Assembly: GCA_963926925.1 (NCBI GenBank)
Contig: CAWUZD010000042.1
Coordinates: 1-56,572 of the forward strand
Direction of reading: 5' to 3'
Length of the DNA stretch: 56,572 bases
DNA from: Paralactobacillus_A sp963926925
GTDB lineage: Bacteria; Bacillota; Bacilli; Lactobacillales; Lactobacillaceae
Made by a program: the position numbers and the translations under genes. Shown piece after piece: positions 9,806 to 19,323 of this stretch. Every line of letters begins with the position of its first letter. The first letter of the stretch is position 1. The notes under the pieces are model-generated. The model saw only the letters and a list, made by a program, of their open reading frames with translations. It searched no databases and had not been told where the DNA came from.

Positions 9806-9827
9806 CTCGTTTACACTTATTTAACTA

Positions 9828-10868
9828 TTACTTAAACATTTCGTCTGGAATGTATAAGTTACCGTTTGTTACGGCCATGATAGCTTTGATTGAGTGCATA
9901 CGGTTTTCTGCTTCTACGAATTGCCATGCATACTTGGAGCGGAATACTTCGTCAGTTACTTCCATGCACTTCAAGCCATACTTTTCATAGATATCTTTAC
10001 CGTATTTAGTGTTGGTATCGTGGAATGCTGGTAAGCAGTCCATGAAGATGAGTTCGTCATCTGGTGTGCCAGTTGCTTTCATCATATCCATGTTGATTTG
10101 ATATGGTTTCAACAAGTTAACACGTTCTTCCCAGTTTGATTCACCCATTGATACCCAAACGTCTCCGTAGATAACGTTCGTGCCTTTTACACCTTCATTG
10201 ATGTCGTCAGTGATTGTGTAATGTGCGCCTGATTTAGCACATGCAGCATCTGCCATGTCGGTAATTTCTTTACCTGGGAATAATGCTTTAGGTGATAATA
10301 AGCGTACATTGATACCAACGATTGAACCTGCAACTAACAAGCTGTTAGCCATGTTGTTACGGCCATCGCCAACATATGTCAAGTTAATGCCCTTCAAATG
10401 ACCAAACTTTTCTTTGATTGTCATGAAGTCAGCGATCATTTGTGTTGGGTGCCACATATCACTTAAGCCGTTCCATACTGGTACACCAGCATGCTTTGCT
10501 AAGTCTTCTACATCCTTTTGTGCGAAACCACGGTATTCGATACCATCGAAGAAGTGGCCTAATACGATACCTGTATCTTCGATTGATTCCTTGTTACCTA
10601 ATTGCATATCTGCTGGGCTCATGAATTCTGCGCTTGCGCCTAAGTCATGTGCTGCTACAACGAAGGATGAACGTGTACGTGTTGATGTCTTTTCAAACAA
10701 CAATGCGATGTTTTGACCTTCCATGTAGTGATGTGGAATGTGATGATGCTTTAAGTATTTCAAGTGTTCACCGAAGTTTACCATGTAGTTGATTTCATCT
10801 GCTGTGAAATCTTTCATAGCAAGTAAGCTACGGCCTTGGAAATGTGATACATAACCGTTTTTATCCAT
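9828..10868 (-). CDS. arcB: Ornithine carbamoyltransferase (catabolic)
   Basis: The 346-residue protein has the carbamoyl-phosphate motif EKTSTRTRSSF (about residues 55-65), NGLSDMWHPTQMIADF (about 133-148), and MDCLPAFH near residue 270, whose Cys lines the ornithine site. In the deiminase pathway it runs in the phosphorolytic direction, citrulline to ornithine and carbamoyl phosphate. It lies 43 bp after arcA and is probably co-transcribed with it. ATG is preceded by AAGAGG. The catabolic role is assigned from its arc neighbours. Confidence 0.97.
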   Translation of the reverse strand: MDKNGYVSHFQGRSLLAMKDFTADEINYMVNFGEHLKYLKHHHIPHHYMEGQNIALLFEKTSTRTRSSFVVAAHDLGASAEFMSPADMQLGNKESIEDTGIVLGHFFDGIEYRGFAQKDVEDLAKHAGVPVWNGLSDMWHPTQMIADFMTIKEKFGHLKGINLTYVGDGRNNMANSLLVAGSIVGINVRLLSPKALFPGKEITDMADAACAKSGAHYTITDDINEGVKGTNVIYGDVWVSMGESNWEERVNLLKPYQINMDMMKATGTPDDELIFMDCLPAFHDTNTKYGKDIYEKYGLKCMEVTDEVFRSKYAWQFVEAENRMHSIKAIMAVTNGNLYIPDEMFK

Positions 10869-10911
10869 TTATGCTATACCTCTTGTTAAAATTTTGAAGT
10901 TTCTGATCTAA

Positions 10912-12141
10912 TTAAAGATCTTCACGTACTAGTGGGCAGGACATGCAACGTGGGCCGCCACGACCACGTGATAATTCACTTGAGAGTACTTCAAGAACTT
11001 TCAAGCCGTGTTTACGCAATGCTTCGTTAGAAACATAGTTACGGTTGTATGTTACTACGACGCCTGGTGCGATTGCCAATGTGTTGGAACCATCATTCCA
11101 TTGTTCACGACCAGCAATGACTGGATCACCATTACCAGTTGGGATTAAGTCTAATTCGCTTAAGCCTAATTCCTTCTTTAATACAGCTTGTAAATCATGG
11201 TTGTATTCAATGCTGAATCCTTCTTCATTGTCTGCTGGATGCAATGTCCAAGTATCAATCTTGCCGCCTTCACCTAAGATTCCTGGGTGAACAGTAAATT
11301 GATCCTTGTTGATCATTGTAAATACAGTATCCAAGTGCATCATTGCATGGTTATGTGGGATGTGTACAGCAATAATTGTATCATAGTTGCTGTCCTTGAA
11401 CAAGCTCCGTGCTACATCTTGGATAGCATCTGCTGATGTACGTTGTGATACACCGATTGCCATTACATGATCGCTAAGTACTAATTCGTCCCCACCTTCG
11501 ATACGAGTTGTGTGGTTACGATCACGCCATACGTGAAGTCCTTTGTTTGCAAAACGTGGATGATACTTAACAATCATATCCATGAATAATGATTCACGTG
11601 TACGAGCTGCAAATGTCATATGGTTAATTGTTAAACCATCGCCAATTGAAGCTTGTGGGTCACGTGTGAAGTATACGTTAGGCATTGGATCCATGTAGAA
11701 TGGATAATCCTTATCTTCGGCTACACTTACTAAATCTTTAGGTGTGAAGTCGATTTCGTTCTTACGTACCCCTTCGATAATCTTGTTAACCATATCTTGG
11801 GTGCTCATGCTCATTAAGTATTCCTTTAATGCGTCATGAGTTGTACCTGCTGCATAGCCTGATTCAGCTAATTCTTGTTCAACAAAACTATCTTTGACTT
11901 TGCCAGCATCAATAGCTTCTGCTAATAATTTTTCAACATAGAGTACTTCTACGCCATTGTCACGCAATGTGTCTGCGAAGTAATCATGTTCTTTTTGTGC
12001 TACTGGTAAATATGGAATGTCATCGAATAACAACCGTTCCATCATATCTGGTGTGAAGTTTTCAACTTCTTTACCAGGACGGTGTAACATGACAGTCTTT
12101 AATTTACCAATTTCTGAAGTAACATGTATTGGTGATGTCAT
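10912..12141 (-). CDS. arcA: Arginine deiminase
   Basis: An upstream in-frame ATG at 12147 is only 2 nt from AAGGAGG, so the second ATG at 12141 (giving MTSPIHVTSEIG, the usual N-terminus) is the likelier start; this makes 409 residues. Substrate and catalytic motifs are present: YFTRDPQASIGDG, RIEGGDELVL, HNHAMMHLDTVFTM, and the nucleophilic Cys in GGPRCMSCPL eleven residues before the end. It hydrolyses arginine to citrulline and ammonia, raising pH and feeding ATP synthesis. It is first in the cluster, with cre-like sites upstream. No ArgR/ArcR regulator gene is adjacent in the window. Confidence 0.97.
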   Translation of the reverse strand: MTSPIHVTSEIGKLKTVMLHRPGKEVENFTPDMMERLLFDDIPYLPVAQKEHDYFADTLRDNGVEVLYVEKLLAEAIDAGKVKDSFVEQELAESGYAAGTTHDALKEYLMSMSTQDMVNKIIEGVRKNEIDFTPKDLVSVAEDKDYPFYMDPMPNVYFTRDPQASIGDGLTINHMTFAARTRESLFMDMIVKYHPRFANKGLHVWRDRNHTTRIEGGDELVLSDHVMAIGVSQRTSADAIQDVARSLFKDSNYDTIIAVHIPHNHAMMHLDTVFTMINKDQFTVHPGILGEGGKIDTWTLHPADNEEGFSIEYNHDLQAVLKKELGLSELDLIPTGNGDPVIAGREQWNDGSNTLAIAPGVVVTYNRNYVSNEALRKHGLKVLEVLSSELSRGRGGPRCMSCPLVREDL

Positions 12142-12196
12142 TGTCATAACCTCCTTTTCAACTTACAAATGCATTATATAATCATTATTTTATGTT

Positions 12197-12259
12197 TGCA
12201 ACCGTTTACTTAAGTTTTTTTAAACTTTTTTTATGTAACAAAAAATGTAAACGCTAAAT
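12197..12259 (-). promoter_or_regulatory. arcA upstream region with two cre-like sites
   Basis: Two CcpA-type sites each match the cre consensus at 12 of 14: AGTAAACGGTTGCA (minus strand of 12197-12210) and TGTAAACGCTAAAT (plus strand of 12246-12259). They lie 50-120 bp upstream of arcA, in the 313 bp gap between arcA and the divergent small gene at 12461. The rest of that gap is AT-rich and I see no clear ArgR box. Confidence 0.5.
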
Positions 12260-12460
12260 CGCCTATATATCAATGATTGTATACATAAAGTTTACTAATT
12301 TTTTACTAAAAAATTAGTATTTTTTAGCAGTTTTCTTACAGATTCTTGCTTACAAAAAATCAGGAGTTGAATATCCATATTTTTTCAAATTTATTTCATC
12401 AATCATTTCAATATTTTTTTGATACAATTATAAAGATAACTTTATTTGGAGGAATAAAAT

Positions 12461-12727
12461 ATGCTACTAACTTCTACTTGTTGTAATAAATTAATTGCAA
12501 TTAATGATTGTGCTTATATCAAGATATTACCTAATATGGAATATAATTTAGAAGTTTGGCAGCAACCGGCAGATAATGGTTATTCACACCGCATTGGTCG
12601 CATGGATTATAAATATCATCGTGATTCTTTTGCGGGATTTATTTATCGCTTATTTCCACAAATTGATATGATTCAAATTCATAATTTGCAAAAGCAAATT
12701 AATCCTTTTTTTGAATTAGAAGTATAA
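12461..12727 (+). CDS. Small hypothetical protein, 88 aa
   Basis: The start is ATG behind a good site, TTGGAGGAATAAAAT. The protein has Cys-Cys near the N-terminus (STCCNKL), no strong membrane segment, and an aromatic and His-rich middle (SHRIGRMDYKYHRD). I do not recognise the family. A probable -10 TACAAT lies about 35 bp upstream of the start. It is divergent from arcA and is followed after 17 bp by a tiny membrane protein gene, so the two probably form a transcript ending at the 12937-12961 terminator. Confidence 0.65.
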   Translation: MLLTSTCCNKLIAINDCAYIKILPNMEYNLEVWQQPADNGYSHRIGRMDYKYHRDSFAGFIYRLFPQIDMIQIHNLQKQINPFFELEV

Positions 12728-12744
12728 AAAGTGAAGGATAAAAA

Positions 12745-12924
12745 ATGTTTGATACAGTACAAGTTGAATTATTAATTATGGCAATTGTTGCTGCCGTAAT
12801 CACTATCGGTATTTTAATCATCACCTGGCGTCAACATTTAATGCGTTGGCAAACAACTATTCCACAAATTATTGTATTAATTTTAATTTTATTTATTATC
12901 ATCGTATTACTGCATTGGATATAG
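12745..12924 (+). CDS. Very small membrane protein, 59 aa
   Basis: The ATG is preceded by GTGAAGGATAA. The protein has two hydrophobic helices (about 8-27 and 41-57) joined by a short basic hinge (WRQHLMRW). It is 17 bp downstream of the 88-residue gene and is followed by a terminator. No family recognised; its size and shape fit a small membrane regulator or stress peptide, which is speculation. Confidence 0.6.
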   Translation: MFDTVQVELLIMAIVAAVITIGILIITWRQHLMRWQTTIPQIIVLILILFIIIVLLHWI

Positions 12925-12934
12925 AAAGTAAACA

Positions 12935-13182
12935 AAAAGAACGTGCCGCGGCGACGTTCTTTTTTTCTTAGAAAGCTTTAGAGTTAAGGAGGTTAACACT
13001 ATTAAAACAGAATAACCAGCTTGATTATTCTTCGTCACTACTTCACAACTTAATGTGAAGCACAACAATTATCAAGAAACATGACAATTCTTGATAGGAT
13101 TAGCACTGATTGCGCATTTAGTGCTCTCCTTCACCGCGCTTTCTCCAGAGTAAGCGTTTTGTAATCGTTTTCTTCGATTACA
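12935..13182 (-). ncRNA. Putative structured non-coding RNA of about 250 nt
   Basis: On the minus strand seven consecutive perfect hairpins run from 13182 to 12983: GTAATCG stem (13162-13182), CGCTT (13137-13157), AGCACT (13102-13125), TATCAAGAA (13070-13096), TGCTTCACA (13039-13062), GAATAATC (13010-13030) and GTTAA with the loop CCTCC (12983-12997). A GC-rich terminator (12937-12961) ends the unit in TTTTTGTTT. Two stems have G-U pairs only on the minus strand, which sets the strand. A possible promoter (TTAACA, 17 nt, TGATAT) lies at 13188-13216. No good reading frame is present. I compared it with common riboswitches, SRP, RNase P and tmRNA motifs from memory and found no match; 6S RNA is not excluded. 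Confidence 0.55.
12937..12961. terminator. Bidirectional terminator
   Basis: AAGAACGT pairs with ACGTTCTT around a GC-rich loop. Runs of T flank it on both strands, so it can end both the 59-residue gene (plus) and the putative RNA (minus). Confidence 0.8.
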
Positions 13183-13230
13183 CCTATATCATCACATATT
13201 TTATAAAAAGTGTTAAATAATCAGCTCATT

Positions 13231-13259
13231 AAAAAACCATGGCATAATGCCATGTTTTT
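13231..13259 (-). terminator. Terminator of glycerate kinase gene
   Basis: CATGGCAT / ATGCCATG stem (13238-13254) followed by six T on the minus strand. Confidence 0.8.
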
Positions 13260-13264
13260 ATCTT

Positions 13265-14425
13265 TTAATCAATACTTTTATCTTGATAAATTCCTTTAAT
13301 TAAACGCGCAACATTTTCAGTAGAAAGTGCAATATCTTGCTTACTATCTTTAATTGCTACATCAAGTGGTTTGTTATCAATTGCTACAGAAAAAATTGCA
13401 TCAATGCTGTCTTTGCCGTATAGACTACTAATTCCATGTCCAATACGTCCACCAAGAGCAATTACAGGGGCATTTGGTGCTACTTGTTTAGTTGCTAAAG
13501 CAACACCATATGGTGTTTTACCATATTGTGTTTGCTCATCAATACTACCTTCACCAGTAAAGATAAAATCAGCACCAACAACTTTTTGCTTCAAATGACT
13601 AAATTCAACTACTAAATCAATTCCTTTAGACATTTTTGCATTAGTAAAGGCCATTAACCCTGCACCTAAACCACCAGCAGCACCAGAACCAGGAATATCA
13701 GCTACTTCTTTGCCAAGATCATGCTTAATAACTTCAGCATAATGTTTTAAGTTAGCATCAAGTAATTTAACCATCTTAGGTGTAGCACCTTTTTGAGGAC
13801 CAAAAACAGCAGAAGCACCATTAGGACCGATTAATGGAACAGCAACATCAGAAGCTACTAAAATTTCTGTATGAGCAATCCGTGGATCAACATGACTCAT
13901 ATCAATGTGTTCCAAATTATTTAAAGCGCCACCGCCACCAGGGAATTCGTTACCAGAAGCATCTAGTAAACGTACCCCAATTGCTTGGGCCATTCCAGCG
14001 CCACCATCATTAGTAGCACTGCCACCAATACCAAGAATAATTTTTTTAACATCATGATTCAAAGCATCTAAAATTAATTCACCAGTACCATATGTAGTTG
14101 TTACTAATGGATTACGTTGTTCAGCAGGAACATATTGGAAACCACTAGCTTGAGCCATTTCAATAACAGCAGTAGTGCCATCCCCTAAAATGCCATAATA
14201 AGCATCAACTGGTGTTCCTAAAGGACCAGTAACATTACGATGAATCAAATGGCCATTTGTTGCATCAACTAATGATTGGACTGTTCCTTCACCACCATCG
14301 GCCATTGGTACTAAAGTATATTCAGCTTGTGGAAAAATTCTTGATAAACCTTCCTTCATAGCAGTTGCAACTTCTTTAGCTGACAAACTGTTTTTGAAAG
14401 AATCAGGAGCAATTACAAATTTCAT
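13265..14425 (-). CDS. glxK: Glycerate kinase (GckI/GarK family)
   Basis: The 386-residue protein begins KFVIAPDSFKNSLSAKEVA and has the family motifs MADGGEGTVQSLV, GIGGSATNDGGAGMAQAIG and GSGAAGGLGAGLMAF. It phosphorylates D-glycerate with ATP, giving 2- or 3-phosphoglycerate for glycolysis. ATG is preceded by AAAGGAG. It lies 36 bp after a GntP-family permease on the same strand, so the two form an operon, which suggests uptake and use of glycerate or a related sugar acid. It ends at its own terminator. Confidence 0.93.
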   Translation of the reverse strand: MKFVIAPDSFKNSLSAKEVATAMKEGLSRIFPQAEYTLVPMADGGEGTVQSLVDATNGHLIHRNVTGPLGTPVDAYYGILGDGTTAVIEMAQASGFQYVPAEQRNPLVTTTYGTGELILDALNHDVKKIILGIGGSATNDGGAGMAQAIGVRLLDASGNEFPGGGGALNNLEHIDMSHVDPRIAHTEILVASDVAVPLIGPNGASAVFGPQKGATPKMVKLLDANLKHYAEVIKHDLGKEVADIPGSGAAGGLGAGLMAFTNAKMSKGIDLVVEFSHLKQKVVGADFIFTGEGSIDEQTQYGKTPYGVALATKQVAPNAPVIALGGRIGHGISSLYGKDSIDAIFSVAIDNKPLDVAIKDSKQDIALSTENVARLIKGIYQDKSID

Positions 14426-14461
14426 TTTTATTAAAAATCTCCTTTCTACTTTTCCCTTTTA

Positions 14462-15769
14462 TTATACTAAATGTAAGAATCCATACAAAACAGTTGCCAC
14501 AATTGTTGAAGCCAAACCTGAACAGGTTTCATATAGCATTGCCCGTGACCGTTCTTTAATATTCATGTGCATTGCGTTTGCTGTGACATGGAAATAATTT
14601 CCTTGTGGTAATTGGTCAATAATTGTTGCTGAAGTATGAACCATCGCAGCCGCTGCCAATGGTGGCACACCAAAACCAAGAATTGCTTTTGAGAATGACT
14701 TAGTTGCCAAAATAACCCCAGTTGATGTTGAAGCTGTTGCCGCACTCATTAATAATCCAGATAATGGTGCTAATAATACACCAGGAACATGTAATACTTT
14801 TACTAAGTGAATTAATTCAGCTGGTAAAGTAGATGAGGTAATTGTTGCCCCAATAGCACCAGCACCAATTAAAATTAAAACCACATCAGTCATATGACTT
14901 ACACCACTAACTGCAAAACGCCGTAGTTTTTTACCTTGTTTCATTGCCAAAGCACCGATTACACCCGCAATTGGCAAAGCATACATTGCATCAATATGTA
15001 AGTTAGCTAAAAACTTAATATGTAATAATGATCCTAATGGACTAATTAATAACAAGACAATGGCAACAATTGGAGCAACCAATGATGTCCCTAATGATGG
15101 CAACTTAACTGGTTGATCAGGTGCTTCATCAAGATTTTGCAAATCTTCATCTAAAACTGCTGAACCCTTATGTTTAATTAAGTTAGCAACAATTACAGTA
15201 GCTGCTAACCCAAATAAAGCTGGTACAAAGTCAATCATCATTACTTGATTTAATTGCAAGCCAAAACCTTTAGCAGCAGCAATTGTATTTGCATTTGGTG
15301 AAATAATATTACCGGCTTTACCACCACCGGATAAAGCAACAATCAACGCTAATTTAGAAATATTTAAACGCCGACCAACTTCCAAAGCAATTGGCGCAAT
15401 AATCAAAACAGTTACCGGAATAAAAACACCAACCGCCGTAATAATCATTGAAGCCAATGCCAATGATAAAATTGCTAGTTTATCACCTAATTTATTAATA
15501 ATTGTCCGTGCAATGATATCAGCGGCGCCTGATTCCATCATTACGCCAGCTAGCATCCCAGCAGCAAGAACCCGTACAACTGTTCCCATTACACTTTGTG
15601 TACCTTTAACAACAATATTAACGGTTCCAGTTAATCCAGCACCACCAACTAGCGCACCAATAATTGCTCCTAACATTAATGAATATACTGGATTTAATTT
15701 TTTCAAAATTAAAATAATTGCAATGGCTAATCCTAAAAGAGCAGCCCACCATGGAATTAAAGTAGTCAT
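14462..15769 (-). CDS. GntP-family sugar acid:H+ symporter
   Basis: The 435-residue, about 12-helix protein shows GntP family motifs (ALSGGGKAGNIISPNANTIA, MSAATASTSTGVILATKSF, HTSATIIDQLPQGNYFHVT). Family members carry gluconate, D-serine, fructuronate or similar acids with protons. Because a glycerate kinase follows directly, glycerate is a reasonable substrate, but that is inferred from context. ATG is preceded by CGGAGG (ACGGAGGAAATT). Upstream is the mnmG terminator; no regulator is adjacent. Confidence 0.85.
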   Translation of the reverse strand: MTTLIPWWAALLGLAIAIILILKKLNPVYSLMLGAIIGALVGGAGLTGTVNIVVKGTQSVMGTVVRVLAAGMLAGVMMESGAADIIARTIINKLGDKLAILSLALASMIITAVGVFIPVTVLIIAPIALEVGRRLNISKLALIVALSGGGKAGNIISPNANTIAAAKGFGLQLNQVMMIDFVPALFGLAATVIVANLIKHKGSAVLDEDLQNLDEAPDQPVKLPSLGTSLVAPIVAIVLLLISPLGSLLHIKFLANLHIDAMYALPIAGVIGALAMKQGKKLRRFAVSGVSHMTDVVLILIGAGAIGATITSSTLPAELIHLVKVLHVPGVLLAPLSGLLMSAATASTSTGVILATKSFSKAILGFGVPPLAAAAMVHTSATIIDQLPQGNYFHVTANAMHMNIKERSRAMLYETCSGLASTIVATVLYGFLHLV

Positions 15770-15926
15770 AATTTCCTCCGTAATTTATAAATTGACCTAC
15801 GTGAACAAATATATTGAAATCTATTTATAAAAGCAATTAAATATCATTAATTATACGTTTTAGTTACACAATTACTAATAATATTTACACTAAATACATA
15901 ATTTGTTTACATTAAACCAATAAAAA

Positions 15927-15955
15927 AAGCTGGTCATTATGATAATGACCAGCTT
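15927..15955 (-). terminator. Terminator of mnmG
   Basis: A 14 bp stem AAGCTGGTCATTAT with its complement is followed by seven T on the minus strand. Confidence 0.85.
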
Positions 15956-15966
15956 CATTTTAATTA

Positions 15967-17877
15967 TTAATCTTTATTTACCTTAGCGATTTTACCTTGT
16001 TCGATATAAACGCTTAAGATACCAATATCAGCTGGGTTTACTCCGCTAATACGACTTGCTTGGGCAATTGTTGTTGGATTAATCTTCTTAAGCTTTTGCC
16101 GTGCTTCAGTTGCCAAATTATTGATTGCATCGTAATCAATATTAGCTGGAATCTTCTTAGATTCTAACCGCTTTAATTTTGCAACGTTAGCTTCTTCTTT
16201 CTTAATATAACCAGCATACTTAATTTGGATTTCAACTTGTTCAATTACCCGCCGATCCAACTTGTGTGGTGCAGCTGGAATAAACTTAGCTAAATCAGCA
16301 TACTTTACTTCAGGACGCTTCAAGAAATCACTTGCTAAGACGCTATCCTTTAATGACATTGCACCTTTAGATTCCAAGAATGCTTGTACTTCTGGAGTTG
16401 GTTTAATCCGGATACTTTGCAAACGAGAAAGTTCTTTTTCGATATCTTCACGTTTCTTTAAGAAAGTCTTATACCGTTCTTCACTAATCAAACCAAGTTT
16501 ATAACCTTTTTCAGTTAACCGTAAATCAGCATTGTCGCTCCGCAATAATAAGCGGTATTCAGCACGACTTGTTAATAAACGGTAAGGTTCAGTTGTACCT
16601 TTAGTTACCAAGTCATCAATCATGACACCGATGTAAGCATCGCTCCGGTCCAAAACAAATGGGTCTTTACCTTGAATCCGCAATGCTGCATTAATACCAG
16701 CAATAATACCTTGGCCAGCAGCTTCTTCGTAACCAGAAGTACCGTTAATTTGACCAGCAGCATATAAGTTCTTAATTAACTTAGTTTCCAAAGTATTCTT
16801 TAATTGCCATGGTTCAATTACATCGTATTCGATGGCATAACCAGGACGCATCATTTCGGCATGATGTAATCCTTCAACTGAGTGTAACATCTTTTGTTGG
16901 ATTTCTTCTGGTAATGATGTGGAGAATTCACCAACGTAAATTTCTTCAGTATCACGGCCTTCAGGTTCCAAGAAAATTTGATGCCGTGGCTTATCAGCAA
17001 AACGAACAATCTTGTCTTCGATGGATGGGCAATAACGAGGACCAACACCCTTAATATCACCTGAGAACAATGGAGCGCGATCCAAATTATCACGAATAAT
17101 TTGGTGAGTTTCACCATTGGTATAAGTCATCCAGCATGACATTTGTTTATCAACTGGTAAGTAGTCAGAATCAGGTGTTTCAAAACTAAATGAATTTGGT
17201 TCTGGATCACCAGGTTGTTCAATTGTTTCATCATAATCAATTGAATGCTTATTAACACGTGGAGGTGTACCAGTCTTAAACCGGCGCATCTTGAAACCTA
17301 ATTCGGCTAAGTTTTCAGATAACTTAACAGATGGCAATGTGTTGTTAGGACCTGATGAATAATGTAATTCACCAATAAAGATCTTCCCACGTGAACTAGT
17401 ACCAGCTGCTAAAATAACAGCTTTGGCATGATAACGAGCACCAGTATTAGTTACAACCCCAACAACTTGATCATTATCAATTAATAACCGATCAACGGTT
17501 GCTTGCCGTAATGTCATATTAGGTTCGTCTTCAATAGTTTTCTTCATAGCAGCATGATAAGCATACTTATCAGCTTGAGCACGTAAAGCACGAACAGCTG
17601 GACCTTTACCAGTATTTAACATTCGCATTTGAACGTATGTTTTATCAATATTACGTGCCATTTCACCACCTAAAGCATCAATTTCACGAACAACAACCCC
17701 TTTAGCAGGGCCACCAATTGATGGATTACATGGCAAGAAAGCAACCATGTCAAGACTGATTGTTAAAAGAAGGACTTTAGCGCCCATTCGTGCAGCTGCC
17801 AAGCCAGCTTCACTACCAGCATGGCCCGCACCAACGACAATAATGTCGTAATGTTCGTTTGATTCGTATTCTTTCAT
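15967..17877 (-). CDS. mnmG: tRNA uridine-5-carboxymethylaminomethyl modification enzyme MnmG
   Basis: The 636-residue length is full. The FAD-binding motif VVGAGHAGSEAGLAAARMGA is at residues 14-33, CNPSIGGPAKG near 51-61, RYCPSIEDK mid-protein and SGYEEAAGQGIIAGINAAL at about 375. The C-terminal helical domain carries YAGYIKKE. With MnmE it modifies the wobble uridine (U34) of several tRNAs using methylene-tetrahydrofolate. It follows mnmE after 24 bp and is in the same transcript. Confidence 0.98.
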   Translation of the reverse strand: MKEYESNEHYDIIVVGAGHAGSEAGLAAARMGAKVLLLTISLDMVAFLPCNPSIGGPAKGVVVREIDALGGEMARNIDKTYVQMRMLNTGKGPAVRALRAQADKYAYHAAMKKTIEDEPNMTLRQATVDRLLIDNDQVVGVVTNTGARYHAKAVILAAGTSSRGKIFIGELHYSSGPNNTLPSVKLSENLAELGFKMRRFKTGTPPRVNKHSIDYDETIEQPGDPEPNSFSFETPDSDYLPVDKQMSCWMTYTNGETHQIIRDNLDRAPLFSGDIKGVGPRYCPSIEDKIVRFADKPRHQIFLEPEGRDTEEIYVGEFSTSLPEEIQQKMLHSVEGLHHAEMMRPGYAIEYDVIEPWQLKNTLETKLIKNLYAAGQINGTSGYEEAAGQGIIAGINAALRIQGKDPFVLDRSDAYIGVMIDDLVTKGTTEPYRLLTSRAEYRLLLRSDNADLRLTEKGYKLGLISEERYKTFLKKREDIEKELSRLQSIRIKPTPEVQAFLESKGAMSLKDSVLASDFLKRPEVKYADLAKFIPAAPHKLDRRVIEQVEIQIKYAGYIKKEEANVAKLKRLESKKIPANIDYDAINNLATEARQKLKKINPTTIAQASRISGVNPADIGILSVYIEQGKIAKVNKD

Positions 17878-17901
17878 TATATTTCCCCGTAAATAATTCT
17901 A

Positions 17902-19293
17902 TTATTTGCCTAAGCAGAAACGACTAAATAATTCATTAACCATTTCATCAGGTGATGAATCACCGGTAATTTCACCTAATTCATTCCAGCAATTAGTAAA
18001 GTCAATTTGGACTAAGTCAATTGGCATACCAGCATCAACACTCGCAATAACATTGTCTAATGAATGGGATGCTTGTTTAAATAATGCAGTTTGACGAACA
18101 CTAGTGATCATCAAATTATTTTGGCTGTTTTCAATTCCTTGAGCAAACATGTCAGAAATCCGTTTCTTCAAAGCATCAACGCCATCATTATTTAAAACTG
18201 AAATTGGCAAAATTTCATCTGGATCAACTAATTTACTCAAATCAGCAACAGTTGTCTTTTGTGGAAGATCAATCTTGTTCAAAATAACAATCCGATCCTT
18301 ATCATCAGTTGCTTTAATTAATTCACGATCTTCATCAGTTAATGGTTCACTAGCATCAATTAATAATAATACTAAGTCAGCTTGAACAATTGCTTTCCGA
18401 CTCCGTTCAACACCAATTTTTTCAACCTTATCCTTAGTATCACGAATACCAGCAGTATCAATTAATTTTAATGGAATACCATTAACATTGACATATTCTT
18501 CCAAAACATCACGTGTGGTACCGGCAACATCAGTAACAATTGCTTTATCTTGATGAAGTAATTGGTTCAACAAACTTGATTTACCAACGTTTGGACGACC
18601 AACCAAAGCGGTAGCTAAACCATCCCGTAATACGGCACCATCTTGAGCAGTAGCTAATAATTTAGCAATCCGTTTCTTAACTTCAATTGAAGTTTTCTTC
18701 ATTAAGTCTAAAGTAATTTGATCTTCATCATATTCTGGATAATCAATATTAACTTCAACTTTACCCATAACATCCATGATGTCATCACGTAATTGCCGTA
18801 CTTCACGTCGTAATGAACCACCTAATTGGTCAATCGCTACTTTACGAGCACGATCACTTTTAGCATCAATTAAGTCTTCAATTGATTCAGCTTGGGTTAA
18901 GTCAATCCGGCCATTTAAGAAAGCACGTTTCGTGAATTCACCAGGTTCAGCTGCACGCGCACCATTGGTTAACAACAATTCTAAGACACGGTTAGTAACA
19001 ACAATCCCACCGTGAGTATTGATTTCAACAATATCTTCACAAGTATATGTCCGTGGTGCACGCATTACTGTTACCATAACTTCATCAACAATTTCGCCAT
19101 TTTCTGGGTCAATAATATGACCATAATTCATGGTATGAGTAGGTACTTTAGTTAAGTCCTTACCCTTAAAAATCTTATTAGCAATTTGTGTTGCTTCATC
19201 CCCAGACAAACGAACAATTGAAATTGCTCCAATGCCAGGAGGTGTAGAAATAGCAGCAATTGTATCATATTCAGTTACAATATTTGTAGGCAA
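17902..19293 (-). CDS. mnmE: tRNA modification GTPase MnmE
   Basis: The start is TTG, 8 nt after AAGGAG. The protein is 463 residues: an N-terminal tetrahydrofolate-binding domain (about 1-120), a helical domain, an inserted G domain with GRPNVGKSS (about 229-237), DVAGTTRD and NKID, and the C-terminal FCLGK with the essential Cys. It forms a complex with MnmG. In many Firmicutes mnmE follows jag directly; here jag is about 12 kb away. The gene is preceded by a leader with a promoter and a strong terminator hairpin (see separate entries). Confidence 0.98.
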   Translation of the reverse strand: MPTNIVTEYDTIAAISTPPGIGAISIVRLSGDEATQIANKIFKGKDLTKVPTHTMNYGHIIDPENGEIVDEVMVTVMRAPRTYTCEDIVEINTHGGIVVTNRVLELLLTNGARAAEPGEFTKRAFLNGRIDLTQAESIEDLIDAKSDRARKVAIDQLGGSLRREVRQLRDDIMDVMGKVEVNIDYPEYDEDQITLDLMKKTSIEVKKRIAKLLATAQDGAVLRDGLATALVGRPNVGKSSLLNQLLHQDKAIVTDVAGTTRDVLEEYVNVNGIPLKLIDTAGIRDTKDKVEKIGVERSRKAIVQADLVLLLIDASEPLTDEDRELIKATDDKDRIVILNKIDLPQKTTVADLSKLVDPDEILPISVLNNDGVDALKKRISDMFAQGIENSQNNLMITSVRQTALFKQASHSLDNVIASVDAGMPIDLVQIDFTNCWNELGEITGDSSPDEMVNELFSRFCLGK

Positions 19294-19323
19294 AATAAAA
19301 CTCCTTCCTTTTTATAAACAACA

